IMG/VR virus record: IMGVR_UViG_3300034103_002243
Coordinates: 1 to 46,451 of that record
Length of the DNA: 46,451 bases
Strand: one strand, 5' to 3'
Source: a virus
Every line of letters begins with the position of its first letter. The first letter of the stretch is position 1. The notes below the pieces were generated by a model. That model made no database searches. It saw only the letters and a program-made list of their open reading frames with translations, and was not told where the DNA came from. A program made the position numbers and the translations under genes. Positions 14,960 through 22,878 of this stretch are shown here, piece by piece.

Positions 14960-16645
14960 TTAGATTCTTGACGATAGTTGTTTTTTGGTAATTCGTCTAA
15001 CTTGTTCTTCAAGTTCTATTCCTAAATCAGGTTCGGATCTTTCATCTCCTGATGCTTTTATCTTATTTTTTAAGATTGATACGAACTCTGTTTGTATTTC
15101 TTTAACTAAATCAACAAATGTTTTCTTAGGTCTTTCAACTTCACCTGTAGACCAAGAACCTTCTTTATTAATTTGTCTAAGAGCCGCGTCTTTTTGTTTG
15201 TCAGAGATACTACCAAATCTTAATAACTTACCTTTAATGTCTTTAACAAAGTCATTACCTCCCTCGTAAGTTGCGATCGGTTGTAATTCAGCAGGAATTG
15301 ATTCAACATCAGTATTAGTTCTCATTTTTCTATCTCTCAACAAGAAACTTATTCCTGAGATATTAGTAATACATTTGTGACCACCTGAGTTTGCTTTGAT
15401 TACATCTAAACCATTAACAGTTATTTTATCTAACATATCTCTTTGTTTATCACTTAGTTTTCTGTATAAGTTTTGAGAAATGTTTCCAATAATATCTAAA
15501 GTACTTTTACCACCATCAACTTTATATGAAGGGGCATTACCATAAATTGCCATGAAATCTTTTAATGTGAATCCAACAGATCCAAACTCAGCCTCTTGTT
15601 CACCAACTCTTTTAAGATCACCAAAAGTCACTTTGATACTTTCTAATTCTGATGACATTTTATCTAAAACCTCATCCTTAACTTCACCTAAGTTAACACC
15701 TTTAAGTGCTCTATCTTTTTTGTATGGGTTACAAGATGCTTGAACCATTCCTAAATGCATTCCTGTTACTAAGAAATCAGCTTCAGGATAATTTTCAAAT
15801 GGTGTATAACGATCATAAGATCCTGGTTTCATCGTAGAACCAAAACCATATTGACTAATAACTCCATCAGAATATTCAACAGCACCTTCTTTCTTTCTTG
15901 ATTCAATGTAAGCTTCTTTATTTTGCTCTAACTTATCTAAAGTCGCATAACCTTTTTTCTCAATTTGATCTTTAATATTCATCAAAATACTAAGTAATGA
16001 TGGTTGAGCGTTTAATACAATATCACTCAAAAAATTAGGTTTGTTTTTAAAAGCTAATAATAGTTTGTTAGCAACAAATCCCATTTTTCTTTTATTTTCT
16101 TTGAACCCTTTTGTTCTATCAATTTGGAAAAGGTAATTGATAACATCTCTTGGTTTAATGTCGTGTCTTGCGAAGTCTGCAGAGTCAATAATTGAAATTG
16201 TTTCAACGTCTTCAGGTGGAAATATTTCAGATGGAGATACATTTTGTGAGATTGTTTCAACGTTAGATCTTGCAGACTTAAAATTTGTTGATGTATCACC
16301 TTCAACACCAGCTTGAGTATCGTGGTGGTCAGTATGAATAACAAACATTGGTTTACCGTGTGCAAAATCCACAAGAACTGGCATAATCTCACCTTCACCA
16401 TCAGGTTTTTTAACGGCAAATTCTTTTGCTCCATATTGGATTGGTTCGGCGTCTACAACCTTGATACCATTTCTTTCTAAATAATGTTTCATCGCTAAAG
16501 CAGTTGTAACACCATCTAAATCAAGGTGAAAGTAGATTTTAGCCATTTTATATCTTTTAGCAAGATTCTTAATGTCACGAATACCACCTTCAGTTAAAAG
16601 TGATTTTGTTTCTTCCTTTAGTATTCTTTTAATTAAATTTTTCAC
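14960..16645 (-). CDS. Leader-bearing DHH-family phosphoesterase
   Basis: 561 aa with a GTG start that overlaps the upstream TAG by one base. MKNLIKRILKE|E is the class A leader, with a second site LTE|G at 17-20. The body has the motifs of DHH phosphoesterases: DLDG (42-45), Asp93 in LVDFAHG, DHH (106-108), Asp154 in IIDSADF and GGHK (421-424) of the C-terminal DHHA1-type substrate domain. DHH enzymes include RecJ, NrnA oligoribonucleases and cyclic-dinucleotide phosphodiesterases; the substrate here cannot be assigned. The leader implies virion packaging and delivery at infection, which would suit degradation of a nucleotide defence signal or of host nucleic acid. Confidence 0.82.
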   Translation of the reverse strand: MKNLIKRILKEETKSLLTEGGIRDIKNLAKRYKMAKIYFHLDLDGVTTALAMKHYLERNGIKVVDAEPIQYGAKEFAVKKPDGEGEIMPVLVDFAHGKPMFVIHTDHHDTQAGVEGDTSTNFKSARSNVETISQNVSPSEIFPPEDVETISIIDSADFARHDIKPRDVINYLFQIDRTKGFKENKRKMGFVANKLLLAFKNKPNFLSDIVLNAQPSLLSILMNIKDQIEKKGYATLDKLEQNKEAYIESRKKEGAVEYSDGVISQYGFGSTMKPGSYDRYTPFENYPEADFLVTGMHLGMVQASCNPYKKDRALKGVNLGEVKDEVLDKMSSELESIKVTFGDLKRVGEQEAEFGSVGFTLKDFMAIYGNAPSYKVDGGKSTLDIIGNISQNLYRKLSDKQRDMLDKITVNGLDVIKANSGGHKCITNISGISFLLRDRKMRTNTDVESIPAELQPIATYEGGNDFVKDIKGKLLRFGSISDKQKDAALRQINKEGSWSTGEVERPKKTFVDLVKEIQTEFVSILKNKIKASGDERSEPDLGIELEEQVRRITKKQLSSRI

Positions 16646-17598
16646 TACGTTGGTAATTTTTTTCCTTTATCGTGAGTTTTTTCACCTTCTACTCTTATTT
16701 TAATTTTTGCTTTGTAATCTTTTGGTAGTTTTGTTTGAATACCCACAAACTCTCCCATATCATTATCCATTCTAACAACAACAAGTTTTTTGTCAAGATT
16801 CATCATTATTTGACCTGTTGTTTGCATATGATACATGTTTTTTGTTCTATATGGATTCAAAAATGGATCTTTCTTGTATTTCTTTTTCATTGCGTCAATA
16901 ACATCTATGTCTTTTTTTACACTTTCTAAATGTTTTTTTGCCAATTCCATTCTGGTTACAGAAGATTTTCTTTTTCTACCACGAGTATACCCAGCACTCT
17001 TTTGATAAATTCCATGGTTTGTTCTTACAACAATTTTATAATCAGATTTTAATTTTTTAATTATAGGAGAATGTTTAGCGGTCATTTCAACTATATAAAT
17101 ATTTTCATTATTTGAAACTATTGTTTCTCCTTTAAGTCCCACATCTTTTTTATCTTCACCTCTGTAAGAAATGATAGATTTAATTACTTTAGGTAAAGTT
17201 TTATAAGTTAAAGCTTTTCTTATTTTACCACCATCCGCGGCGAATCTTTTCTTTTCGGTCTTATCTTTAGTTTTATCATCAACTTTTCTTTCTTTTTCAA
17301 CCCCTTTACCTTCTTTCTCATCTTGAGCAACCATCAAACTAGAATTTACAATACCAATACCAAATTCATTCATTCCTTCACTCCAATCTGTATCAATATC
17401 TCTCCAATAAACCATTTCAACATCGTTTACAATCTCATGAATAATCTCAACTCTAGCCTTGTAACCTCTATCTCTGTTTTTTGCTAAAACTACGGTGTCA
17501 TCCAATCTTACCGCAGCAATTGTACATTCTTTAATTAAGTCAGGTTTGTTTTGTTGTTGGTAAACTTCATTAAGGATTGATCTAACAAGATTTTTCAT
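16645..17598 (-). CDS. Leader-bearing Ntn-hydrolase (peptidase C45-like)
   Basis: 317 aa from ATG 17598; the longer frame (17634) runs through the terminator hairpin and is rejected. MKNLVRSILNE is the class A leader. Cys25 begins CTIAAVRLDD, followed by NRD (41-43), GMNEFG (75-80) and VVRTNH (190-195), a motif order typical of C45-type N-terminal-nucleophile hydrolases (acyltransferases, linear amide hydrolases), in which a processed N-terminal Cys is catalytic. The residues just before Cys25 are LIKE, a [LI]xE prohead-protease type site, so head maturation could expose the nucleophile. A Lys-rich insert lies at 93-118. Substrate unknown. Confidence 0.62.
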   Translation of the reverse strand: MKNLVRSILNEVYQQQNKPDLIKECTIAAVRLDDTVVLAKNRDRGYKARVEIIHEIVNDVEMVYWRDIDTDWSEGMNEFGIGIVNSSLMVAQDEKEGKGVEKERKVDDKTKDKTEKKRFAADGGKIRKALTYKTLPKVIKSIISYRGEDKKDVGLKGETIVSNNENIYIVEMTAKHSPIIKKLKSDYKIVVRTNHGIYQKSAGYTRGRKRKSSVTRMELAKKHLESVKKDIDVIDAMKKKYKKDPFLNPYRTKNMYHMQTTGQIMMNLDKKLVVVRMDNDMGEFVGIQTKLPKDYKAKIKIRVEGEKTHDKGKKLPT

Positions 17599-17603
17599 TA
17601 CAT

Positions 17604-17611
17604 ATAAATAC
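17604..17611 (-). promoter_or_regulatory. TATTTAT-type promoter-like element
   Basis: Minus strand AGTATTTATATG lies 5-6 nt before the ATG at 17598, just downstream of the terminator that ends the YceI transcript. This position is where a new transcription unit would be expected to begin. Confidence 0.45.
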
Positions 17612-17625
17612 TTTAGTAATAGAAA

Positions 17626-17650
17626 AATCCCCACCTTTTGAGTGGGGATT
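17626..17650 (-). terminator. Intrinsic terminator after yceI-like gene
   Basis: AATCCCCAC (17626-17634) pairs with GTGGGGATT (17642-17650) around a 7-nt loop and is followed on the minus strand by TTTTTC. Its 19-nt core CCCCACCTTTTGAGTGGGG is identical to that of the terminator at 19791-19814. Confidence 0.88.
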
Positions 17651-17679
17651 CTATTATTTAACGTTGTGTAAGAATTATT

Positions 17680-18231
17680 TTATTCTGCTGTTTCAGTTTG
17701 TGGTTCTAATTCACCAACCAATTCCATCATCTGAACATCCAAATTCAGTTTAACCTCATCACTCAACAATACACCACCTGTTTCAAGCGCCGCATTCCAA
17801 GTAAGATCAAAGTCTGAACGGTTAATAGTTCCTGAGATCTCAAATCCGTGTTTTGTGTTACCCCATGGATCAACTGATTTACCATTATACTCAACAGTTA
17901 AATCAATAGTTTTAGTTGTGTCTTTGATAGTCATTTCACCTTTCATTTTACCGTCAGTAAGATTCAAGTAAGTTGATTCGAAATACATTCTAGGGAATCT
18001 CTCCGTGTTGAAGAAGTCTTCTCCATTAAGGTGTGCATCTCTGTCTCCATTTCCTGTTGAGATTGAATTAACTTCAGCCTCAAAACGAATTTGAGCGTCA
18101 CTCATATCTTCAGTAGTATAAGACATACCACCTGAATAATTTGTTAATGTTCCTTTTACGTTTGACACCATCAAATGTCTGATTTTAAATCCCAAGTCAG
18201 AATGAGTTGGGTCAATTACAAGTTGTTTCAT
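17680..18231 (-). CDS. YceI-family lipocalin-like protein
   Basis: 183 aa, the usual mature length of YceI proteins. Family features: start LVIDPTHSDLGFKIRHLMVSNVKG, the NGDRDAHLNGEDFFNTERFP stretch (about residues 60-80), and KDTTKTIDLTVEYNG then an SDF segment. YceI proteins are beta-barrels binding isoprenoid or amphiphilic lipids. This one lacks a signal peptide, so it should be cytosolic unless carried otherwise. It lies in a block with a lipid-A-type phosphoesterase and a glycosyltransferase, ends at a strong terminator and has no leader helix. Probably a host-derived moron gene. Confidence 0.88.
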   Translation of the reverse strand: MKQLVIDPTHSDLGFKIRHLMVSNVKGTLTNYSGGMSYTTEDMSDAQIRFEAEVNSISTGNGDRDAHLNGEDFFNTERFPRMYFESTYLNLTDGKMKGEMTIKDTTKTIDLTVEYNGKSVDPWGNTKHGFEISGTINRSDFDLTWNAALETGGVLLSDEVKLNLDVQMMELVGELEPQTETAE

Positions 18232-18325
18232 TTTTATATTGTTATTGGTTTATTTTCTTTTCAAATGATAATTCTTTTGTCTGAACATGTAAATTGAAAA
18301 CGGATTGATGTATGTTAAGAAAAAA

Positions 18326-19039
18326 CTATATCTCTAATATTTTCCAATTACCTCTTTTATCTTCGACAAGGCATGTAGAGTTCTCACAAAAGTCACCTGA
18401 GTTCATATAATCAACTTCTAGTTTTGGTTGGTGAATATGACCACATACAGCAACATCATATCCTTTCTCACGTGTAAGTCCTTTAGCTCCTGTTTCAAAA
18501 TCAGAAACAAAGTTAATTGCACCCTTTACAGATTGTTTTATATCATTTGCTAATGAATGGTACTTCAATTTGAAAGTCTTTCTAATTTTATTATAAATTG
18601 TGTTTAGTTTAATAACAAAATCATAAGACCATCCACCGACAACTGCCAACCATCTTGCTTTCATAATAACAAAATCTAACACATCACCGTGAAAACAATA
18701 ATAACTTCTTCCATCAACTCCAATATGATTATACATTCTAACAATTTCAATATTGTTCAGTTGAAATGGGATAAAGTCTTTCAAAAAGTCGTCGTGATTT
18801 CCTCGAATATATACCACTTTTGTTTTACCTTCAGATAGTTTGATTATCTTTCTTATTATTTTGGTACAGTCATTGGTCCATTTACCGTTACTTTTGATTG
18901 CCCACCCATCGATGATGTCCCCATTTAATATTAAAGTTTCCATTTCATTTTCTTCTAAGAACTTCAGTATTTTATCTGTTTGTGATTGTCTTGCCCCTAA
19001 ATGAAGATCACTCATTATTACGGTTTTCCACTTTTTCAT
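18326..19039 (-). CDS. LpxH-like metallophosphoesterase
   Basis: 237 aa calcineurin-like phosphoesterase. Metal-ligand motifs are in order: SDLHLG (10-15), NGDIIDGW (about 39-46), RGNHDD (79-84), HGD near 118 and GHIHQP near 200, followed by NSGDFCENST. This pattern, with the helical YHSLANDIKQSVKGAINF segment in the middle, matches the UDP-2,3-diacylglucosamine hydrolase (LpxH) group common in Bacteroidota. It overlaps the GT2 gene upstream by 4 nt, so the pair is translated together. Predicted to act on a lipid-sugar nucleotide at the inner membrane, possibly to alter the host surface. Exact substrate is inference. Confidence 0.8.
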   Translation of the reverse strand: MKKWKTVIMSDLHLGARQSQTDKILKFLEENEMETLILNGDIIDGWAIKSNGKWTNDCTKIIRKIIKLSEGKTKVVYIRGNHDDFLKDFIPFQLNNIEIVRMYNHIGVDGRSYYCFHGDVLDFVIMKARWLAVVGGWSYDFVIKLNTIYNKIRKTFKLKYHSLANDIKQSVKGAINFVSDFETGAKGLTREKGYDVAVCGHIHQPKLEVDYMNSGDFCENSTCLVEDKRGNWKILEI

Positions 19040-19758
19040 TTCCAGTAGTTTTGATCTTTAGTAAAGTAGTTTTTGTTTTTATGGTTAAAGAATGATCCTA
19101 AAAATAACTTGGTCATGTAGATCAATCCTTTGTTCTCAAATCTTCTTGGTGGAGTAAACACTACATTATTTATTCTACCAAATTTCTTTGGTTTTATTTG
19201 TTTTGAGAAGTGGTAGTCTTCTGCAACTTTTATCTCTTCATCAAACCCTCCTAAATTTTCAAATGTTTCCGATCTAACCATCATGAAACCACCTAAACAA
19301 AAAGGTGTGGACCATTTTGACACTAACTGTAGGAAATCGAACAAACGGTAAATATAGTTGTATTTACCGTTATCACTTCTGAACTTAGTGGTTACTAAAT
19401 CAAGGTTATTTTTATGTATTCGAAGAAAAGCTCGTTTGATTATCTTAGGGTCCAATAAGAAAACATCGGCATCTATAAATAAAACATAAGGTGTTGTTAC
19501 CAATTTAAATCCGTTGTTTCTTGCTCTTGCAGGAAGTCCACCATCCATAATATGAAGATCAAATCTGTCTCTTCCTGACTCATATTCCAATCTATCTAGA
19601 AGATATGGTTTTGTAATACCATCATCAGATGAATCACAAACAACAACTTTTATTTTAAAAATGTCTGATTGATAATTTAAAAGATCCAATGTTTTTTCTA
19701 TAATTCTCTTTTCGTTTTTACAAGGAATTACTATTGTGAGATATTCTTTAAGTTCCAT
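19036..19758 (-). CDS. Family 2 glycosyltransferase
   Basis: 240 aa GT-A fold. It starts with TIVIPCKNEKRIIEKTLDLL (residues 8-27), has a nucleotide-binding Asp in VVCDSSDDG, the ARARNNGF segment, the DxD-type metal site FIDADVF (94-100), LGGFMMVRSETF and the acceptor-side ED in VAEDYHF. No transmembrane segment, so it is cytosolic or peripheral. It forms an overlapping pair with the LpxH-like gene. Sugar and acceptor cannot be deduced. Confidence 0.85.
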   Translation of the reverse strand: MELKEYLTIVIPCKNEKRIIEKTLDLLNYQSDIFKIKVVVCDSSDDGITKPYLLDRLEYESGRDRFDLHIMDGGLPARARNNGFKLVTTPYVLFIDADVFLLDPKIIKRAFLRIHKNNLDLVTTKFRSDNGKYNYIYRLFDFLQLVSKWSTPFCLGGFMMVRSETFENLGGFDEEIKVAEDYHFSKQIKPKKFGRINNVVFTPPRRFENKGLIYMTKLFLGSFFNHKNKNYFTKDQNYWK

Positions 19759-19790
19759 AAGAAAATTTAATCATTTTTTATAAAATAATA

Positions 19791-19814
19791 AACCCCACCT
19801 TTTGAGTGGGGGTT
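19791..19814 (-). terminator. Intrinsic terminator after the 29-aa gene
   Basis: AACCCCAC (19791-19798) pairs with GTGGGGGTT (19806-19814, one extra G). The core 19 nt are identical to the 17626-17650 terminator. It lies 4 nt after the stop of the 19819-19908 gene on the minus strand, with a T-rich stretch following. Confidence 0.8.
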
Positions 19815-19818
19815 AGTA

Positions 19819-19908
19819 TTATTTTTTTGACCATTCAATATATTCGTTTCTGTCCTTAATAATTGTAGGAATCATTGTAACTAAAACAAGAAGCCAAAGA
19901 TATATCAT
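19819..19908 (-). CDS. 29-aa single-pass membrane peptide
   Basis: A short frame encodes MIYLWLLVLVTMIPTIIKDRNEYIEWSKK. Residues 2-17 are a hydrophobic helix followed by a charged tail, as in small membrane peptides. Support for a real gene: its ATG overlaps the stop of the 19905-21470 gene (ATGA), and an intrinsic terminator begins 4 nt after its TAA. It would be translated after the T9SS-targeted protein. Function unknown. Confidence 0.65.
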   Translation of the reverse strand: MIYLWLLVLVTMIPTIIKDRNEYIEWSKK

Positions 19909-21470
19909 TTCTTGATTACTATTTTGTTGATGTATAAGTTATTAACTTTAACATAATAAATTCCATCTACAAGATTTGATAGATCTAATTTATCAGTTTT
20001 ACTTTTGATTATCAATTGTCCATTCTGATTAATAACTTCTAATTCAGAAATCTCATCAACATATAGTAAACTTGAAGTTGGGTTAGGATATAGAGTAATC
20101 TTGTTAGTTAATTCATTCACAGTTGAGATTCCTCCGAATACCTCGTCAGAAAAATCAGCTCCTGTAGCAGCAACTGAACCACTGTTTAATCTATAGTCAG
20201 GAGTCAATCCGAGTGGTGCAAATGGTGTAACCCAATTTACATCAAGTAATGTAGATAGTGAGTCATTATCATGTTGCGAGAAATATGAGTTCATGAAACC
20301 TGGTGTTGTTGTGTAACACACAGTTCCTGTGTTGAAATTAGAAAGAATGTTACTGTGAAAACGCATCGTGTCCCCTGCTAAATTATCTTCTACAGGAACT
20401 CCTTCAATCGATACACCTTTTTCAAATCCAGTAACAATACTATTGAAAACAGAAGTTGCAGTATTTCTTCTTAATCTGAAAGCTTTTTCAAATTTTTCAC
20501 CTATTGGAAGGGAAACCGTCCCGTTGCCTTTGGCACCAATTATTGTGAAGTTAGAAAATACTGGTGAAGTCAACGGTTGAGACCCACTACCCTGTGCGTC
20601 ATTATCCGATTCGAAACAATTTGAGTCGCCCGCTGCGTCTGACAAATTTTCATTTCTAATCGCCAAACCAAATTGAACTTTACCTCTGTATCCAAAATCC
20701 GTATCAAAGTCGTCATCCACCGTCGAGTATGAAATTAAATGTTTGCAATTAACTGATCCTCCAAACCATTCAAAAGAATCATCACCACCATAACTTACTT
20801 GTACGTAGTCAACCAAAGTTTGATTACCAACAGATCCAAAAGTTAAACCATTAATCTCTTTATTTGGTTCAAGTGGAATACCAGCAAATTCAATTCTTAC
20901 ATATCTTATTATACCTGAATTGTCGTTATCGTTTGTCCCACCGTATTGTGTATTTGAACTTGGTGGTAATCCTTCAATATTTGCAACACCACCTGGTTGG
21001 TTATTGATTGCATTTCCTAAAATTACAACACCACCCCAATCACCTTCGGTTCTATTACCTACAGGATTATTTGACGTAAATACAATAGGATTCATTTGAT
21101 TACCATCAGCAATAAGTCTAGAACCTTTAGTTACTATTAAAGTTCCTTGTGTGTTATAATCACCTCTAATAATAGTTCCTGGTAGTATTGTTAAAGTTGC
21201 TCCGTTTCTAACATAAACTTTGTTTTGTAATTTGATAACTCCTGACCAAGTTGCGTTTGTTGTCACGTCAGAATTTATAACCATTTGTGTTGATGGGTAT
21301 TGAGTATTTTGTGGATCCCAATTAGACCACCCATAAGTCCAATCAGTTGCAGGTGAGTTATCCGTCACAGGAAAAGCCCCTTTATAATCAGTTGCCGTCC
21401 AAAATTGACTTTGTGAATAAGTCATTACCGTCATTAAAACAGACAGTATTGTTAGGTAAATTTGTTTCAT
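19905..21470 (-). CDS. Secreted beta-helix protein with T9SS sorting domain
   Basis: 521 aa. Signal peptide 1-20 (MKQIYLTILSVLMTVMTYSQ). The centre (about 70-430) has the repeated short strands and Asn/Gly turns of a right-handed beta-helix, of a type common in Bacteroidota surface proteins (VRNGATLTILPGTIIRGD, GDWGGVVILGNA). The C-terminal 80 residues, from ITLYPNPTSSLLYV to IYYVKVNNLYINKIVIKK, form a type A T9SS sorting domain. Family knowledge: such proteins cross the outer membrane through the host T9SS and are anchored or released. A phage copy implies host-surface modification or a recently acquired host gene. Confidence 0.85.
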   Translation of the reverse strand: MKQIYLTILSVLMTVMTYSQSQFWTATDYKGAFPVTDNSPATDWTYGWSNWDPQNTQYPSTQMVINSDVTTNATWSGVIKLQNKVYVRNGATLTILPGTIIRGDYNTQGTLIVTKGSRLIADGNQMNPIVFTSNNPVGNRTEGDWGGVVILGNAINNQPGGVANIEGLPPSSNTQYGGTNDNDNSGIIRYVRIEFAGIPLEPNKEINGLTFGSVGNQTLVDYVQVSYGGDDSFEWFGGSVNCKHLISYSTVDDDFDTDFGYRGKVQFGLAIRNENLSDAAGDSNCFESDNDAQGSGSQPLTSPVFSNFTIIGAKGNGTVSLPIGEKFEKAFRLRRNTATSVFNSIVTGFEKGVSIEGVPVEDNLAGDTMRFHSNILSNFNTGTVCYTTTPGFMNSYFSQHDNDSLSTLLDVNWVTPFAPLGLTPDYRLNSGSVAATGADFSDEVFGGISTVNELTNKITLYPNPTSSLLYVDEISELEVINQNGQLIIKSKTDKLDLSNLVDGIYYVKVNNLYINKIVIKK

Positions 21471-21548
21471 AGTTTTTTTGTTTAATTTTATTTACCAATA
21501 GATAGTTAGTCTTATAACTTAAATCACCAATTTTATTTATTCTTAACC

Positions 21549-21556
21549 CAAAGTTA
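21549..21556 (-). promoter_or_regulatory. TAnnTTTG element upstream of the beta-helix gene
   Basis: Minus strand TAACTTTG lies about 79 nt before the ATG at 21470, inside the 133-nt divergent region. It would give a normal-length 5' leader, unlike the start-adjacent sites. No clear -33 element is seen. Confidence 0.35.
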
Positions 21557-21591
21557 ATCATCTTAACATGTAGTTAATATAAAAAATTTCG

Positions 21592-21599
21592 TATATTTG
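21592..21599 (+). promoter_or_regulatory. TAnnTTTG promoter of uvrC (TATATTTG)
   Basis: TATATTTG then TATT then the GTG start at 21604. The start-adjacent spacing is the same as at 14664 and predicts a leaderless or near-leaderless mRNA. Confidence 0.6.
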
Positions 21600-21603
21600 T
21601 ATT

Positions 21604-22878
21604 GTGATTACAGAGAAACTTTCAAACATACCACAATCTAGCGGTTGCTACCTTTTCAAAAACAAGAAAGGTCAGATCATCTATGTTGGTAAGTCAAAGT
21701 ATCTCCCAAAACGAGTGAAGTCTTACTTTCAAAAAAACCACAAAGATCAGAAGACTTTGTCTTTGGTAAATGAGATCACTGATGTTGAGTTCATGACTAC
21801 TAATGATGAGAGTCAGGCTTTGTTATTGGAGGATGAACTTATCAAATCACACAAACCAAAATACAACATCAAAGCAAAAGATGATCGTTCTCGTCGTTGG
21901 TTTATTACTTTGAGTGAAGATGAGTTCCCAAGACTTTTGGTTTGTAATCCTTCTAACTTTACTGGTGAAGTTCTTTTGGAATCTACAAGTTCCAATTCTT
22001 GTTATGAGATCTACGAGATGGTTCATGACATTTTCAATCTTAGGTCTTGTTCTTACAACTTGACTGAAGAGAATATCCAAAACGAAAAGTTCAAGACTTG
22101 TTTGGAGTTTCATCTTGGTCGTTGTAATGCCCCTTGTGTTTCTTCTATTCAAAAGTTTTCTTACTTGAAGATTGTAAGTGAGATGAAAGATGTATTTTCA
22201 TTTCAGTTCGAAAAAGTTCGAAATCGTTTGAAGAAGTACATGAAGTATCACTCTGATCAGATGGAGTTCGAGATCGCTCAGAACTTCAAAAACAAAATGG
22301 ATGCCGTTGATTTATTGGAGAAAAAACTTGAGTCATTTCGTGTTCGAAAGTATAGTGATGTTGCAAGATCATTCAAAGAACAATTTGGTTTATTGAATGT
22401 CCCAACTCTTATCGAAGCTTTTGACAACTCTCATACTGCAGGTGATTGTCAGGTGTCTGCTCTTGTTCGTTACAAGAATGGTAAAACTGATAAGTCAAAC
22501 TATCGTAAGTTCAACATCAAAACTGTTGAGGGACCTGATGACTATGCGTCCTTTGATGAGGTGTTAAATCGTCGATTCAAGAGACTTTTAAATGAGAAAC
22601 AAGAGTTACCTTCACTTGTCATTATTGATGGTGGTAAAGGTCAGTTGGGTGTTGCAAAGAAAGTATTTGAGGATCTTGGTTTATTGAATCGAGTTGACTT
22701 GATTTCCATTTCAAAAGATGACAAACACAGATCATCTACAATCCACAAGATTGATGGGTCAAGTTTTGATATTCCAAGAAGTGATTTTGGGTTTTTGTTA
22801 GCCGAGATTCAAAATGAAGTTCACCGATTTGTTATTACTTTCCATCGTAAAAAACGAAGTAAATCTATTATCGGATAA
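21604..22878 (+). CDS. uvrC: UvrC-like excision endonuclease lacking the C-terminal HhH region
   Basis: 424 aa against about 600 for cellular UvrC. Domains: GIY-YIG nuclease 1-90 (GCYLFKN at 14-20, IIYVGKS at 25-31, Arg37); Cys-containing middle (CLEFHLGRCNAPC, about 173-185); UVR-like helices about 200-250; RNase-H-like nuclease with DNSH (274-277), DGGKGQ (342-347) and EVHRFVITFHR near the end. Both nuclease centres look intact; the helix-hairpin-helix DNA-binding tail is missing. It uses GTG and its own TAnnTTTG promoter on the plus strand, and overlaps the convergent neighbour by 11 bp. It could repair phage DNA or recruit host UvrB; truncation may relax specificity. Confidence 0.9.
   Translation: MITEKLSNIPQSSGCYLFKNKKGQIIYVGKSKYLPKRVKSYFQKNHKDQKTLSLVNEITDVEFMTTNDESQALLLEDELIKSHKPKYNIKAKDDRSRRWFITLSEDEFPRLLVCNPSNFTGEVLLESTSSNSCYEIYEMVHDIFNLRSCSYNLTEENIQNEKFKTCLEFHLGRCNAPCVSSIQKFSYLKIVSEMKDVFSFQFEKVRNRLKKYMKYHSDQMEFEIAQNFKNKMDAVDLLEKKLESFRVRKYSDVARSFKEQFGLLNVPTLIEAFDNSHTAGDCQVSALVRYKNGKTDKSNYRKFNIKTVEGPDDYASFDEVLNRRFKRLLNEKQELPSLVIIDGGKGQLGVAKKVFEDLGLLNRVDLISISKDDKHRSSTIHKIDGSSFDIPRSDFGFLLAEIQNEVHRFVITFHRKKRSKSIIG

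Noticed and set aside
16054-16434. 126-aa minus-strand frame inside the DHH gene
   Set aside because: It is a shifted frame of the DHH phosphoesterase, which contains intact motifs across this stretch.
17599-17634. Longer N-terminus for the Ntn-hydrolase gene (start 17634)
   Set aside because: It would run through the terminator hairpin and promoter-like motif and hide the conserved leader start.
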